Source: Caldilineales bacterium
GTDB taxonomy: Bacteria; Chloroflexota; Anaerolineae; J102
Assembly: GCA_019695115.1 (NCBI GenBank)
Contig: JAIBAP010000008.1
Coordinates: 1-64,000 of the forward strand
Direction of reading: 5' to 3'
Length of the DNA stretch: 64,000 bases
In this document: positions 8,779 through 17,733 of the stretch, one piece after another
Layout of the letters: every line of letters begins with the position of its first letter
Numbering within the stretch: the first letter of the stretch is position 1
The notes under the pieces: model-generated
Told to the model about the DNA's origin: nothing
Seen by the model: only the letters and a program-made list of their open reading frames with translations
Databases searched by the model: none
Program-made: the position numbers and the translations under genes

Positions 8779-9063
8779 CTACCTCTCGACCTTGACCCCC
8801 CGCCAGAAGGCGATGTGGTCTTTGATGTTGGCGGCGGCGGGTTTGGGGTCGGGGTAATACCAGGCGGCGTCCTTGTTCACCTGGCCGTCCACCTCGACCG
8901 AATAATAGCTGGCGATGCCCTTCCAAGGGCAGGTGGTGTGGGTGCTGCTGTCGCGGAAGTACTGCCGATCGATGGCTTCGGGCGGGAAGTAGACATTGCC
9001 TTCGACCATCTCGTAGGTATCGGTTTCGGCCAGGACAGCGCCGTTCCAGATCGCTCGTGGCAT
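8779..9063 (-). CDS. DUF427 domain-containing protein
   Basis: Small 94-residue protein. ATG 9063 (MPRAIWNG) was chosen over longer in-frame options because AAGGAG stands 9 bases upstream. The sequence carries the DUF427 hallmarks: WNG near the start, VEGNVYFPPE, a TTCPWKG core, and YYSVEVDG. The family forms a small beta-rich fold of unknown role. It stands alone, convergent with the alcohol dehydrogenase. Confidence 0.85.
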   Translation of the reverse strand: MPRAIWNGAVLAETDTYEMVEGNVYFPPEAIDRQYFRDSSTHTTCPWKGIASYYSVEVDGQVNKDAAWYYPDPKPAAANIKDHIAFWRGVKVER

Positions 9064-9169
9064 GGGGGGTGACTCCTTGTGTATCGTGTTTCGTCCGGTC
9101 TTTCCCGGCTGGGGCAGGAGCCACCCGGTCAGGGAATCCGGCAAGAACGAGAAGGAAAGCGAGGGCCGC

Positions 9170-9688
9170 TCACCAATAGACCTGAACGACCCTCTTCTGA
9201 CAGTGCGGACAGCCTTTCCAAGTGTAGATGCGCATCAGTTGCATGGACTTACCGCACGCGGCGCAATAGGCAGTAGTAGAATGGCAAGCTTTACATCCAT
9301 CTCCGTCGATGTACCGCTTTAGCGATGATTTGGCGCTGCATTTCGTACACACAATCTTGGGCCACACGTAGAAAATCCGGCGATGAAATGTAACAATGGC
9401 TTCCCAAGCCATGAGGAGAAGCGCGTAAAGGACACGTACGCCGTTTACGGCCGCGCCCCCTATGCCCGCAATGCTGACCAAAAAGCCCAGAGGTGCAAGC
9501 GCCGAAGCGCTCGTGCGTAACCGGATGCCGACATAGCCGACGATCACGCCAACCACGACCCATGCCAGCAGTTCAGCGAGGTCGATCAAATCGTCACGCG
9601 CTGGCAGAACGACGATCGAGACAGGACGCCACCATCGTCCCTCCGAAGACTCCAGTTCTTTATCCGAAATCGCGAAATAGCTGTCCAT
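9170..9688 (-). CDS. Membrane protein with C-terminal zinc ribbons
   Basis: Hypothetical protein of 172 aa from ATG 9688; a TTG two codons upstream is also possible. Two hydrophobic segments lie around residues 40-60 and 68-105 (LLAWVVVGVIVGYVGI; ALAPLGFLVSIAGIGGAAV). The C-terminal third has paired cysteines in three groups (CTKC, CKAC with CAAC, CPHC), as in zinc-ribbon proteins. The last group is followed by a short tail. It probably sits in the membrane with the ribbons in the cytoplasm. I do not recognise the family, and the function is unknown. Confidence 0.7.
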   Translation of the reverse strand: MDSYFAISDKELESSEGRWWRPVSIVVLPARDDLIDLAELLAWVVVGVIVGYVGIRLRTSASALAPLGFLVSIAGIGGAAVNGVRVLYALLLMAWEAIVTFHRRIFYVWPKIVCTKCSAKSSLKRYIDGDGCKACHSTTAYCAACGKSMQLMRIYTWKGCPHCQKRVVQVYW

Positions 9689-9844
9689 TCTCAATTCAAG
9701 GCCTGAGTTGAAGTCATTTCGAGATCAGTCGTGTTTGCACTGACGATGGACCCCAGGCGCAGTAGCCCATCTGAAAGGCAGAATCGCCTTCGTCTATCAT
9801 CCGGAGCAGGTTCCGCAGGCTTGAGACCGAGCTGAGTCGACGCA

Positions 9845-11026
9845 TCACGGCCGCCAGTCGGCAAACCGGTCCTCGCCCCGAGAACTCGTGATCTGGCGCT
9901 CGTCGCTGCCATCGGTGTTGATCTGGAAGAGGTCGAAGTCCAGGGTGCGCTCGCCGGCGTAGACGATCGTCCGGCCATCGTTCACCCAGGCCGGGGTGCT
10001 GTCGCGCTCGGGGTTCGTCGTCAGTTGGCGGAGGTTGCCGCCGTCGGCATCCATCAGGTAGATGTCGCGGTTGGCCTGGCGGCGGCTCTCGAAGGCGATC
10101 TGCGAGCCATCAGGCGACCAGCGGGGGAAGACATCGTCATCGGGGTTGTCGGTCAGTTGTGTGGCCTCGCAGCCGGGGTCATCCGCCTTGCCCGCCTGCC
10201 GCGCCGCCAGACACGCCTGCACATCCATCTTCCACAGATCCCAGTTGCCGCTGCGGTCGCTGACGAACACCAGCCAGCGGCCATCGGGCGACCAATCGGG
10301 ATACGAATCGAGAAAATCGTTTTGGGTCAGGTTCAGCGGTTCGGCGCTGCCGTCGGAGGGGACAAGATAGACCTCATATTTGCCGTCGCGCGTCGTCACA
10401 AAAGCCACCCACTTGCCATCCGGCGACCAAACCGCGCCCCACTCATAGCTTTCGGGCCAGCCAGCCAGCCGCTCGGCCCCGCTGCCATCGGTGTTCATCG
10501 TCCAGATGTCGTTGACTTCGTTGGCGTTGCCGCGGGTGCTGCTGAAGAGGATGCGGCTGCCATCCGGCGACCAGCGCGGCTCGACATCGTTGGCGGGGTC
10601 GGTCGTGATCTGAGTGAGGTTTTCGGGCGCGGCCATGTCCATCAGCCAGATGTCGAAGTTGCCGCCCCGTTGCGAGGCAAAAAGCAGCTGCCCTGTTCCC
10701 ACAGCGCCCATCGCCACCGCCGGCGCCGCAGTCTCTGCGTTCGGCAGCTCCGAAGTGAAAGTGCCTTCCGTGGCCGGCTCGGCGGTCGGCGCCGCCGTCG
10801 GCTGGGGAGAAAGCGTGGCCGCTGCGACGGGTGTGGCTTCCAGCGGCGGTTCGGTCTCGGTTGGGGCAGGCTGACGGAAGATGAACAGATAGGCCGCCGC
10901 TCCCCACAGGAGGATGGTGACCAACAGGAGGATAAGCCGGCGCGAACGCAGACGGCCGAACACGGCGCCGCCGAGCGCACCGACGCCAATGACAAAGAGG
11001 ATAGCAGCGAGGATGAGAGTCATCAT
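9845..11026 (-). CDS. PD40/TolB-like beta-propeller membrane-anchored protein
   Basis: This encodes 393 aa. I chose ATG 11026 because the upstream in-frame stretch lacks protein character and the new start gives a clean N-terminal anchor. Two hydrophobic segments (about 3-20 and 30-48) are followed by a low-complexity Pro/Thr/Ala linker (50-95). Four to five WD40-like PD40 blades follow, each with a (R/W)WSPDG(S/R) motif and strands such as ILFSSTRG and LVFVSDRSG. The family acts as an extracytoplasmic propeller of the TolB C-terminal type; binding partners are not known. It is divergent from the sulfate-activation genes. Confidence 0.85.
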   Translation of the reverse strand: MMTLILAAILFVIGVGALGGAVFGRLRSRRLILLLVTILLWGAAAYLFIFRQPAPTETEPPLEATPVAAATLSPQPTAAPTAEPATEGTFTSELPNAETAAPAVAMGAVGTGQLLFASQRGGNFDIWLMDMAAPENLTQITTDPANDVEPRWSPDGSRILFSSTRGNANEVNDIWTMNTDGSGAERLAGWPESYEWGAVWSPDGKWVAFVTTRDGKYEVYLVPSDGSAEPLNLTQNDFLDSYPDWSPDGRWLVFVSDRSGNWDLWKMDVQACLAARQAGKADDPGCEATQLTDNPDDDVFPRWSPDGSQIAFESRRQANRDIYLMDADGGNLRQLTTNPERDSTPAWVNDGRTIVYAGERTLDFDLFQINTDGSDERQITSSRGEDRFADWRP

Positions 11027-11121
11027 GTCCCTGAAGGCAAGCGAAAGGTTGAACAGCCAGGATGGGCATGATACCACCGCGGGCGGCGGGTGGCAATCTA
11101 AAGCAAAGTCATTTTGCTCAT

Positions 11122-11151
11122 TTGGGGACAATCGGCGGCATCGGCTAGAAT
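11122..11151 (+). promoter_or_regulatory. Putative promoter of the sulfate-activation genes
   Basis: TTGGGG (11122-11127), 18-base spacer, TAGAAT (11146-11151). The predicted transcription start is near 11158, which gives a leader of about 154 nt containing two stem-loops. Confidence 0.45.
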
Positions 11152-11164
11152 AGTCTTCAGCAGC

Positions 11165-11199
11165 GCGGCGCCCAGGTTCGATAGGGCGCCGCCTGTTTT
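11165..11199 (+). terminator. Leader hairpin 1, attenuator-like
   Basis: Perfect 9-bp arms GCGGCGCCC (11165-11173) and GGGCGCCGC (11184-11192) with a 10-base loop are followed by CTGTTTT. The hairpin lies just after the predicted transcription start, well before the ATP sulfurylase start. Confidence 0.55.
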
Positions 11200-11244
11200 G
11201 CGATAACGACCTGACGGGCGTCGAACCCGCCAGCCTGACACGAA

Positions 11245-11281
11245 CTGCGAGGCGCCGACTCGATGGCGGCCTCGCAGGTTT
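11245..11281 (+). terminator. Leader hairpin 2, attenuator-like
   Basis: Perfect 9-bp arms CTGCGAGGC (11245-11253) and GCCTCGCAG (11269-11277) are followed by GTTTCTT. The hairpin ends about 30 bases before the start codon at 11312. Confidence 0.5.
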
Positions 11282-11311
11282 CTTGTCTGACCCTTGATGG
11301 AGCCTTGTATC

Positions 11312-13063
11312 ATGGCAGTTGCCAAAAATCACTCACTCATCACCCCCTACGGCGGCAAACTCATCGATCTGATGGTCGCCGACGACGACTTGCCCGCGCT
11401 CAGGGCCTATGCCTCCACCCTGCCCTCGGTCAAGATCTCGGCCCGAACCGAATGCGACCTGGAAATGCTTGCCACCGGCGCCTTCTCGCCCCTGGATCGT
11501 TTCATGGGCAAAGCCGACTACCAGCGCGTGCTCGACGAGATGCGCCTGGCCAACGGCTCTCTCTTCCCCATCCCCATCACCCTCCCGGTCGATCCGGCCC
11601 CCGACCTGCAAATCGGCCGCGATGTGGCCCTGCGCGGGGCCAACAACGACCTCCTGGCCGTGATGACCATCGAAGAAATGTACGAATGGAATCGGGAAGA
11701 AGAAGCCCTCAAAGTCTACGGCAGCACCGACCTGCGCCACCCCACCGTGGCCGAGATGCACCGCTGGGGGCCGATCAACCTCTCCGGCCCGCTGCGCGTC
11801 CTCCAGCTCCCCGCCCACTACGATTTCAAAGACCTGCGCCTGACCCCGGCCCAGGTGCGCGCCCGGCTGGAACCCTACGGCCACACCAATGTCGTCGCCT
11901 TCCAGACCCGCAACCCGCTGCACCGCGTGCATGAGGAACTGACCAAGCGGGCAATCGACGAGGTAGACGGCGTCTTGCTGCTGCACCCGGTGGTAGGGAT
12001 GACCAAGCCCGGCGATGTGGATCACTACACCCGCGTGCGCACCTACATGGCCCTGGCCCAGAATCACTACGACCCCGACCGTATCCTGCTCTCACTCCTG
12101 CCGCTGGCCATGCGCATGGCCGGCCCACGCGAGGCCCTGTGGCACGCCATCATCCGCCGTAACCACGGCGCCAACCACCTGATCGTCGGACGCGACCACG
12201 CCGGCCCCGGCAATGATTCCAACGGCAAACCGTTCTATGGCCCTTACGACGCCCAGGACCTGGTGAGCCAGTACAGCAAAGAATTGGGCGTGGACATGGT
12301 GCCCTTCAAGATGCTGGTCTATCTGCCCGAGGAAGACCGCTATGAGGAAGAGGACAAGGTGGGCAAAGACACGCGCACGGCCTCGATTTCGGGCACGCAG
12401 GTGCGCGATAAGTACCTGGCCGCAGGCAAACAGCTGCCAGAGTGGTTCACCCGGCCCGAGGTGGCAGGCATCCTTTCCGAAGCCTACCCCCCCACCCATC
12501 GCCAGGGCTTCTGCGTCTGGTTCACCGGTCTCAGCGGCTCCGGCAAATCGGCCACGGCGGACGTTTTGACCGTGCTGCTGCTGGAGCATGGCCGCCAGGT
12601 GACGGTGCTGGACGGCAATGTGGTGCGCACCAGCCTGTCCGAGGGCCTGGGCTATGACAAACACGACCGCGATGCCAACGTCCGCCGCATGGGTTTCGTG
12701 GCCTCGGAGATCGTGCGCCACGGCGGCGCCATCATCTGCGCCGCGGTCAGCCCCTATCGCGCCACCCGTAACGATGTCCGGGCGGTGGTGGGCAAAGAGG
12801 GCTACATCGAGGTCTTCGTCGATACCCCCATCGAAGTCTGCGAAGCGCGCGACACGCAGGGCATGTATGCCAAAGCGCGCCGCGGCGAGATCAAAGGCTT
12901 CACCGGCATCGACGACCCCTACGAAGCGCCGCAGCATCCCGAACTGCACCTGGATGGGGCCAACAACATGCCCGAAGACAACGCCCGCCTCATCTTCCAA
13001 TACCTGCTCGACCGCGGCCTCATCCGTCCCCTCCACCAACAAATTGCCGCCGTCGCTTCCTGA
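11312..13063 (+). CDS. sat: Bifunctional sulfate adenylyltransferase / adenylylsulfate kinase
   Basis: This 583-residue fusion makes APS from sulfate and ATP, then phosphorylates it to PAPS. The N-terminal two thirds are ATP sulfurylase: [12 protein letters not shown], and the active-site stretch [12 protein letters not shown] at about 196-207 (QxRNP and HxxH motifs). The C-terminal third is an APS kinase with the P-loop GLSGSGKS at 406-413, [10 protein letters not shown], and the SPYR serine motif. Both halves look catalytically complete. ATG 11312 is preceded by GGAG at 9 bases; ATG 11297 is an alternative. A second, separate APS kinase follows at 13357. Confidence 0.95.
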   Translation: MAVAKNHSLITPYGGKLIDLMVADDDLPALRAYASTLPSVKISARTECDLEMLATGAFSPLDRFMGKADYQRVLDEMRLANGSLFPIPITLPVDPAPDLQIGRDVALRGANNDLLAVMTIEEMYEWNREEEALKVYGSTDLRHPTVAEMHRWGPINLSGPLRVLQLPAHYDFKDLRLTPAQVRARLEPYGHTNVVAFQTRNPLHRVHEELTKRAIDEVDGVLLLHPVVGMTKPGDVDHYTRVRTYMALAQNHYDPDRILLSLLPLAMRMAGPREALWHAIIRRNHGANHLIVGRDHAGPGNDSNGKPFYGPYDAQDLVSQYSKELGVDMVPFKMLVYLPEEDRYEEEDKVGKDTRTASISGTQVRDKYLAAGKQLPEWFTRPEVAGILSEAYPPTHRQGFCVWFTGLSGSGKSATADVLTVLLLEHGRQVTVLDGNVVRTSLSEGLGYDKHDRDANVRRMGFVASEIVRHGGAIICAAVSPYRATRNDVRAVVGKEGYIEVFVDTPIEVCEARDTQGMYAKARRGEIKGFTGIDDPYEAPQHPELHLDGANNMPEDNARLIFQYLLDRGLIRPLHQQIAAVAS

Positions 13064-13108
13064 CGGCGTCTGAACCCCTCGATCGCACAGAAACTACCCT
13101 CGCGCCTG

Positions 13109-13316
13109 TTTCGTGGTGCGTGTTGCGTGTTTCGTGTTTCGTGCAAATCGCCGACGTTGTTTCACGCATCACGCATCACGCTTCACGCTTCACGCCTCAC
13201 GCCTCACGCCTCACGCCTCACGCCTCACGCCTCACGCTTCACGTTTCACGCATCACGCCTCACGCCTCACGCCTCACGCCTCACGTTTCACGCAACACGC
13301 AACACGCAACACGCAA
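13109..13316 (+). repeat. Heptanucleotide repeat island with inverted halves
   Basis: Five units of type NNNCGTG (13109-13143: TTTCGTG, GTGCGTG, TTGCGTG) are followed by a 19-bp centre. Then come 22 perfectly phased units of type CACGNNN (13163-13316), of which ten are CACGCCT; the rest are CACGCAT, CACGCTT, CACGTTT and CACGCAA. The CACG (or CGTG on the left) is fixed and the other three bases vary. The two halves are reverse complements in type, so the island can fold on itself. It fills the gap between the two APS kinase genes. Confidence 0.95.
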
Positions 13317-13356
13317 CACATTCCTGCACCCAAATCACACGGAGTCATACAACCTC

Positions 13357-13923
<567 letters not shown>

Positions 13924-13931
13924 GTGCACCG

Positions 13932-13975
13932 GCAGGGCGCCCGACAGGTTTTGTGAGACCTGTCAGGCGCCCTGC
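13932..13975. terminator. Bidirectional terminator between cysC and recF
   Basis: An 18-bp stem with one mismatch: arms 13932-13949 and 13958-13975, 8-base loop TTTGTGAG. The right arm contains the recF stop codon, so it can serve both convergent genes. Confidence 0.8.
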
Positions 13976-15183
13976 TCTGCCTCCAACAAACGCAATTGCC
14001 CGGCGTGGACATGGAGCCGCAGGGCGCGGGACAGGAGTTCGGGGGGGAAGTGCTGCCAGTCGGTAGTGGTGACGACGGCCTGGGGGACGCTATTCAGGGC
14101 GTCGCGCAGCATGGCGCGGCGGTTGGCGTCCAGTTCCGACATGACATCATCCAGCAGCAAGAGCGGCGCCATGCCCGTGACCGCGGTCATGATCGCGATC
14201 TCGGCCATCTTGCTGGCCAGGGCGGCCGTGCGCTGTTGCCCGCGCGAGCCAAAACCACGCAGGTTGCGCTCGCCCAGGTAAAAGCCCAGGTCATCGCGGT
14301 GCGGCCCCACCAGCGTCAGCCCCGCCGCCAGGTCGCGGCTCCGGCCGTGGTGCAGGTGGCTGAGATAGACGGCGCGCACGGCCTCCGGCGTCAGGTCGTC
14401 GTAACGAACGCCGGCCATCTCGTCCTCAGGGGCAGGGGAACCGGGCTGCGGCGGCCGGCCAGGGTCGAAGCTGGGCAGATAGCGCAGTTGCAGGCGCTCG
14501 TAGCCGCCGCTCAGATCCAGGTGGATCAAGCTCGCCTCGCGTTCGATGGCGTTGATCAGCCACTGCCGCCGTGTGACCACCAGCCCGGCGGTTTCGGCCA
14601 GCTTTTCATCCCAGAAACGCAGCTGGGCGGCGGCGTCGCGGCTGTTTTGCAGGCCCCGCAGCAGGGCGTTGCGCTGTTCCAGGGCCTTGTTGAACTGGCT
14701 CAACGCCCGGCAATAGGCGTGGTCGATCTGGCAGAGGGCGATGTCGAGATAGCGGCGGCGCTCGCCCGGCGATCCCGACACCAGATCGACATCCTCCGGC
14801 CGGAAGAACACCACCAGCAGCAACCCCACCAGATCCAGCGCCCGTCGCGGCACGTTGTTGATCCGCACCTGTTTGCGCAGCCCGCCGTTGCCCGCGGCCC
14901 CCGGCATCAGGGTGATGTCCACCCGCTCCAGCCGGTCGCCGCGCTTCAGGTCGGCGGCCAGGCGGGCATAGGGGAACGGCTCTTGCTGCGCCAGCCAGTT
15001 CACCAGTTCGGCGTCGGCGCTGGTGCGCGGCGACTTGCTCGTCGCCAGATAGGCCACCGCCTCCAGCAGATTGCTCTTGCCCTGGGCGTTGTCGCCCTGC
15101 ACAATCGTCAACCCCGGCGGCAGGCTCAGTTCCAGACGCACATAATTGCGGTAATTCGTCAGCGACAGGCGTTGCAGCAGCAT
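13963..15183 (-). CDS. recF: DNA replication and repair protein RecF
   Basis: A 406-residue SMC-like ATPase of the RecFOR pathway that loads RecA at gaps. It shows the N-terminal LTNYRNY, Walker A GDNAQGKSN (about 30-38), an FFRPEDVDLVSGSPGERR core, the ABC signature GSRGQQRTA, and Walker B LLLLDDVMSELD. Length and motif order match RecF. It is an isolated gene here, convergent with cysC and divergent from the phosphatase, not next to dnaN as in many genomes. A shared upstream region of about 67 bp probably drives both directions. Confidence 0.96.
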   Translation of the reverse strand: MLLQRLSLTNYRNYVRLELSLPPGLTIVQGDNAQGKSNLLEAVAYLATSKSPRTSADAELVNWLAQQEPFPYARLAADLKRGDRLERVDITLMPGAAGNGGLRKQVRINNVPRRALDLVGLLLVVFFRPEDVDLVSGSPGERRRYLDIALCQIDHAYCRALSQFNKALEQRNALLRGLQNSRDAAAQLRFWDEKLAETAGLVVTRRQWLINAIEREASLIHLDLSGGYERLQLRYLPSFDPGRPPQPGSPAPEDEMAGVRYDDLTPEAVRAVYLSHLHHGRSRDLAAGLTLVGPHRDDLGFYLGERNLRGFGSRGQQRTAALASKMAEIAIMTAVTGMAPLLLLDDVMSELDANRRAMLRDALNSVPQAVVTTTDWQHFPPELLSRALRLHVHAGQLRLLEAEQGA

Positions 15184-15212
15184 GGACGCAGCTTAGCACA
15201 GACGCCGGACAG

Positions 15213-15243
15213 TTGCGAACTGTTGGGGGCCATCTTCTATAAT
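15213..15243 (+). promoter_or_regulatory. Promoter placed for a leaderless transcript
   Basis: TTGCGA (15213-15218), 19-base spacer, TATAAT (15238-15243). The -10 box overlaps ATG 15242, and the predicted start of transcription (about 15250) coincides with ATG 15251, so the mRNA may begin at the start codon. Confidence 0.6.
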
Positions 15244-15250
15244 GGGCGGC

Positions 15251-15907
15251 ATGGACACATCTTCTCCTTCAACCACGTTGCTCGTCGTCCGCCACGGCGA
15301 GACCGCCGCCAATGTCAGCGGCGCCTGGCAAGGCTCGACCGACAGCCCTCTCACCGAACGCGGCCGTCTGCAGGCAGAACTCCTGGCCCAGCGGCTGGCC
15401 GCCGAAGGCCGCGCCGTGGCCGCCATCCACACCAGCCCCCTCGGCCGCGCCCGCCAGACGGCTGAAATCCTGGCCGCCAGGCTGGGCCATCCCTCCATCC
15501 TCCCCGACCCCGGCCTGGCCGAGTTCCACCTGGGCGAATGGGAGGGCCTGAGCTACGACGCCCTCCGCTTCGAGAAGCGCCTCTGGACCCGCATGGCCGC
15601 CGATCCTCATTTCACGGCGCCGGGCGGCGAATCGGCCGCCGCCTTTGCCATGCGGCTGGTGGCCTCGTTTGGCGCCATCGCTGGCCAGCACCCCGGCCAG
15701 ACCGTGGTCATCGTCAGCCACGGCGGGGCCATCGCCACCGCCCTGGCCATGTTGGTGGCGGGGGATGGCGGGCGCTGGCTCGAATTCCAGATGGCAAACT
15801 GCGGCCTGAGCGAGGTAGCCTGGGGCGAACGGCCGCAGCTGGTGCGCCTGAACGATACGACCCATCTGAACGGCGCCGCCAAACCCCAAAGCTGGGGAGC
15901 GGAATGA
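15251..15907 (+). CDS. Histidine phosphatase family protein
   Basis: This is a phosphoglycerate-mutase-like phosphatase of 218 aa. The catalytic RHG motif (VVRHGETAAN) is at residues 13-22. The second part of the site is seen in HTSPLGRARQTAE, LAEFHLGEWEG, and VIVSHGGAI, which carries the second catalytic histidine. The pattern fits the CobC/GpmB-type branch. The substrate is unknown; alpha-ribazole phosphate, sugar phosphates and others are possible. ATG 15251 was chosen because ATG 15242 lies in the -10 box and neither has a Shine-Dalgarno. The YdcF-family gene follows 7 bp after the stop, so they are probably co-transcribed. Confidence 0.88.
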   Translation: MDTSSPSTTLLVVRHGETAANVSGAWQGSTDSPLTERGRLQAELLAQRLAAEGRAVAAIHTSPLGRARQTAEILAARLGHPSILPDPGLAEFHLGEWEGLSYDALRFEKRLWTRMAADPHFTAPGGESAAAFAMRLVASFGAIAGQHPGQTVVIVSHGGAIATALAMLVAGDGGRWLEFQMANCGLSEVAWGERPQLVRLNDTTHLNGAAKPQSWGAE

Positions 15908-15914
15908 CGCCCGC

Positions 15915-16703
15915 ATGTTCCTCTTCCTCTCCAAGTTCCTGCCGCTCTTCGTCTATCCGCTGGGGTTGGCTTGTGTGTTGCTGGCCATTGCCATCCTGCT
16001 CCGGCGGCGGCGCGGGCAGACGGCCCTGCTAATTGGCATCCTGCTGGTGTTGTGGTTGGGGGGCAACCGCTGGGTGGAATACGGCCTGGTGCACTCGCTC
16101 GAAAGCCGCCATCCCGCCCCCACCCCCCTGCCCTCGGCCCCGGTCATCGTCGTCCTGGGCGGAGGCACGCGCGCCGGCGACCCCCCGCGCCCGTTCAGCG
16201 AGATCAGCGAGGCCGGCGACCGCCTGTTGTACGCCGCCTTGCTTTACAAACAGGGCAAAGCGCCACACATCCTGGTCACAGGCGGCAGCATCGAGTGGCG
16301 CGGGCCGGGGGATGCCGAGGCCAAAGACATGGTGGCGGTGCTGACCCTGACCGGCGTGCCCGAAGAAGCCATCTGGGTCGAGCCGGAATCGCGCAACACC
16401 TACGAAAACGCCCTCTTCACGCGCCAGATGTTGGCCGAGCGCGGGATCGACGCCATCCTGCTGGTCACATCCGCCCGCCACATGCCGCGGTCGCTGCGGC
16501 TGTTCGAGCGCCAGGGCTTCACCGTCATCCCCGCCCCCACCGACTACCTCACCTCGGATGCCGACTGGGCCGGCCTGATCTCCTCCGACCCGCGCAACCA
16601 GCTCATCCAACTCCTCCCCGACGCCGAATATCTGTATTGGACCAGCGACGCCCTGAAAGAATACCTCGGCATCCTCATCTACAGCTTGCGCGGTTGGATG
16701 TAG
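15915..16703 (+). CDS. YdcF/ElyC family membrane protein (DUF218)
   Basis: A 262-residue protein with two N-terminal membrane helices (about 3-28 and 36-52) and an extracytoplasmic DUF218 domain. The domain shows VIVVLGGGTR, ILVTGGS, ESRNTYENALF and LLVTSARHMPRS, all family hallmarks. E. coli ElyC (YcbC) of this family affects peptidoglycan and lipid-carrier metabolism; the precise reaction is unknown. It is probably co-transcribed with the phosphatase. Confidence 0.88.
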   Translation: MFLFLSKFLPLFVYPLGLACVLLAIAILLRRRRGQTALLIGILLVLWLGGNRWVEYGLVHSLESRHPAPTPLPSAPVIVVLGGGTRAGDPPRPFSEISEAGDRLLYAALLYKQGKAPHILVTGGSIEWRGPGDAEAKDMVAVLTLTGVPEEAIWVEPESRNTYENALFTRQMLAERGIDAILLVTSARHMPRSLRLFERQGFTVIPAPTDYLTSDADWAGLISSDPRNQLIQLLPDAEYLYWTSDALKEYLGILIYSLRGWM

Positions 16704-16711
16704 GACGGAGC

Positions 16712-16852
16712 GAGCATCCCCAGATGCGAACGGCCCGCGAACAGGGTCGCACGTGGGCGTGCTCACTCCGCAAATCATGCCGCCCTTGCGGAGTGAGCAT
16801 CCCCAGATGCGAACGGCCCGCAAACAGGGCCGCACGTGGGCGTGCTCACTCC
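16712..16852 (+). repeat. Two copies of a ~57-bp palindrome-like unit
   Basis: Copies at about 16713-16769 and 16796-16852 differ at only two or three positions. Each begins AGCATCCCCAGATGCGAACG and ends GTGGGCGTGCTCACTCC, so the ends are imperfect complements. A perfect 10-bp inverted pair (CACTCCGCAA / TTGCGGAGTG) lies between the copies. This fills the gap between the YdcF gene and exonuclease III. Confidence 0.85.
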
Positions 16853-16867
16853 TCGTCATCGGGCCTT

Positions 16868-16923
16868 CACTCCTCACGTTTCACGCCTCACGTTTCACCC
16901 CTCACGTTTCACCCCTCACGCCC
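16868..16923 (+). repeat. Heptanucleotide array abutting the xthA start codon
   Basis: Eight phased 7-base units (CACTCCT, CACGTTT, CACGCCT, CACGTTT, CACCCCT, CACGTTT, CACCCCT, CACGCCC) end three bases before ATG 16927. No Shine-Dalgarno is left in front of the gene. Confidence 0.9.
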
Positions 16924-16926
16924 CCC

Positions 16927-17733
16927 ATGTCCACCCCACCCACCGACCTGACCCTCATCTCCTGGAATGTGAACGGCATCCGCGCCATCCAGCGCAAGGG
17001 CTTTGCCGGCTGGCTGGCCGCGGCCAACCCCGACATCCTCTGCCTGCAAGAGACGCGCGCCGAGGCCGAACAACTGCCCGACGACCTTCGCCAACCGGCG
17101 GGCTACCAGGCCTGGTGGCACGGCTCCGCACGCAAGCGTGGGTACAGCGGCACCGCCATCCTCAGCAAAACCGCCTCGCTGGCGGTGGAATTCGGGCTGG
17201 GGAGACCGGAATTCGACGACGAAGGCCGCACGGTCATCGCCCACTACCCCGATTTCACCCTGATCAACTGCTATTTCCCCAACGGCAGCCGCGACCATAG
17301 CCGCGTGCCGTTCAAGATGGCTTTCTACGAGGCCTTTCTGGACCGAATCGAGCGGCTGCGGGCCGAGGGCCGGGCCGTCATCTTCTGCGGCGATGTCAAC
17401 ACCGCCCATCACCCCATCGACCTCACCCACCCCAAGACCAACCAGAACACGACCGGGTTCCTGCCCATCGAACGGGCCTGGATGGACAGACTGGTGGCGC
17501 AGGGCTGGGTGGACGCCTTCAGACATTTCTACCCCGACCTGCGCGAGCAATACACCTGGTGGTCCACCCCCACCGCCGCCCGCGAGCGAAACGTGGGCTG
17601 GCGGATCGACTACTTCTTCGCCGCCGCCGAGGTGATGCCGCGGGTTCGCGACGCCTTCATCCTGCCGGAGGTGATGGGCAGCGACCATTGCCCGGTGGGG
17701 ATCAGGTTGGCGGCTGGGTCAGGGGGGTGGTAG
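16927..17733 (+). CDS. xthA: Exodeoxyribonuclease III
   Basis: A 268-residue AP endonuclease / 3'-5' exonuclease of base-excision repair. It shows SWNVNGIRA, LCLQETRAE (metal Glu), GYSGTAILSK, INCYFPNGS, GDVNTAHHPIDL, and the terminal GSDHCPVGI with the catalytic His. ATG 16927 starts exactly at the conserved domain, and the frame upstream is only repeat sequence. It converges with the large regulator, and the two coding ends overlap by 15 bp. Confidence 0.95.
   Translation: MSTPPTDLTLISWNVNGIRAIQRKGFAGWLAAANPDILCLQETRAEAEQLPDDLRQPAGYQAWWHGSARKRGYSGTAILSKTASLAVEFGLGRPEFDDEGRTVIAHYPDFTLINCYFPNGSRDHSRVPFKMAFYEAFLDRIERLRAEGRAVIFCGDVNTAHHPIDLTHPKTNQNTTGFLPIERAWMDRLVAQGWVDAFRHFYPDLREQYTWWSTPTAARERNVGWRIDYFFAAAEVMPRVRDAFILPEVMGSDHCPVGIRLAAGSGGW

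Noticed and set aside
13163-13316. CRISPR array
   Set aside because: Units are 7 bases with no unique spacers and no cas genes nearby; this is a phased short tandem repeat.
13120-13356. N-terminal extension of CysC reading through the repeat (HASRLTP-type)
   Set aside because: It is translated heptamer repeat; the conserved kinase starts at ATG 13357 and all three frames of the repeat are open.
13996-15465. Plus-strand open frame opposite recF
   Set aside because: RecF on the minus strand is unambiguous (Walker A, signature, Walker B).
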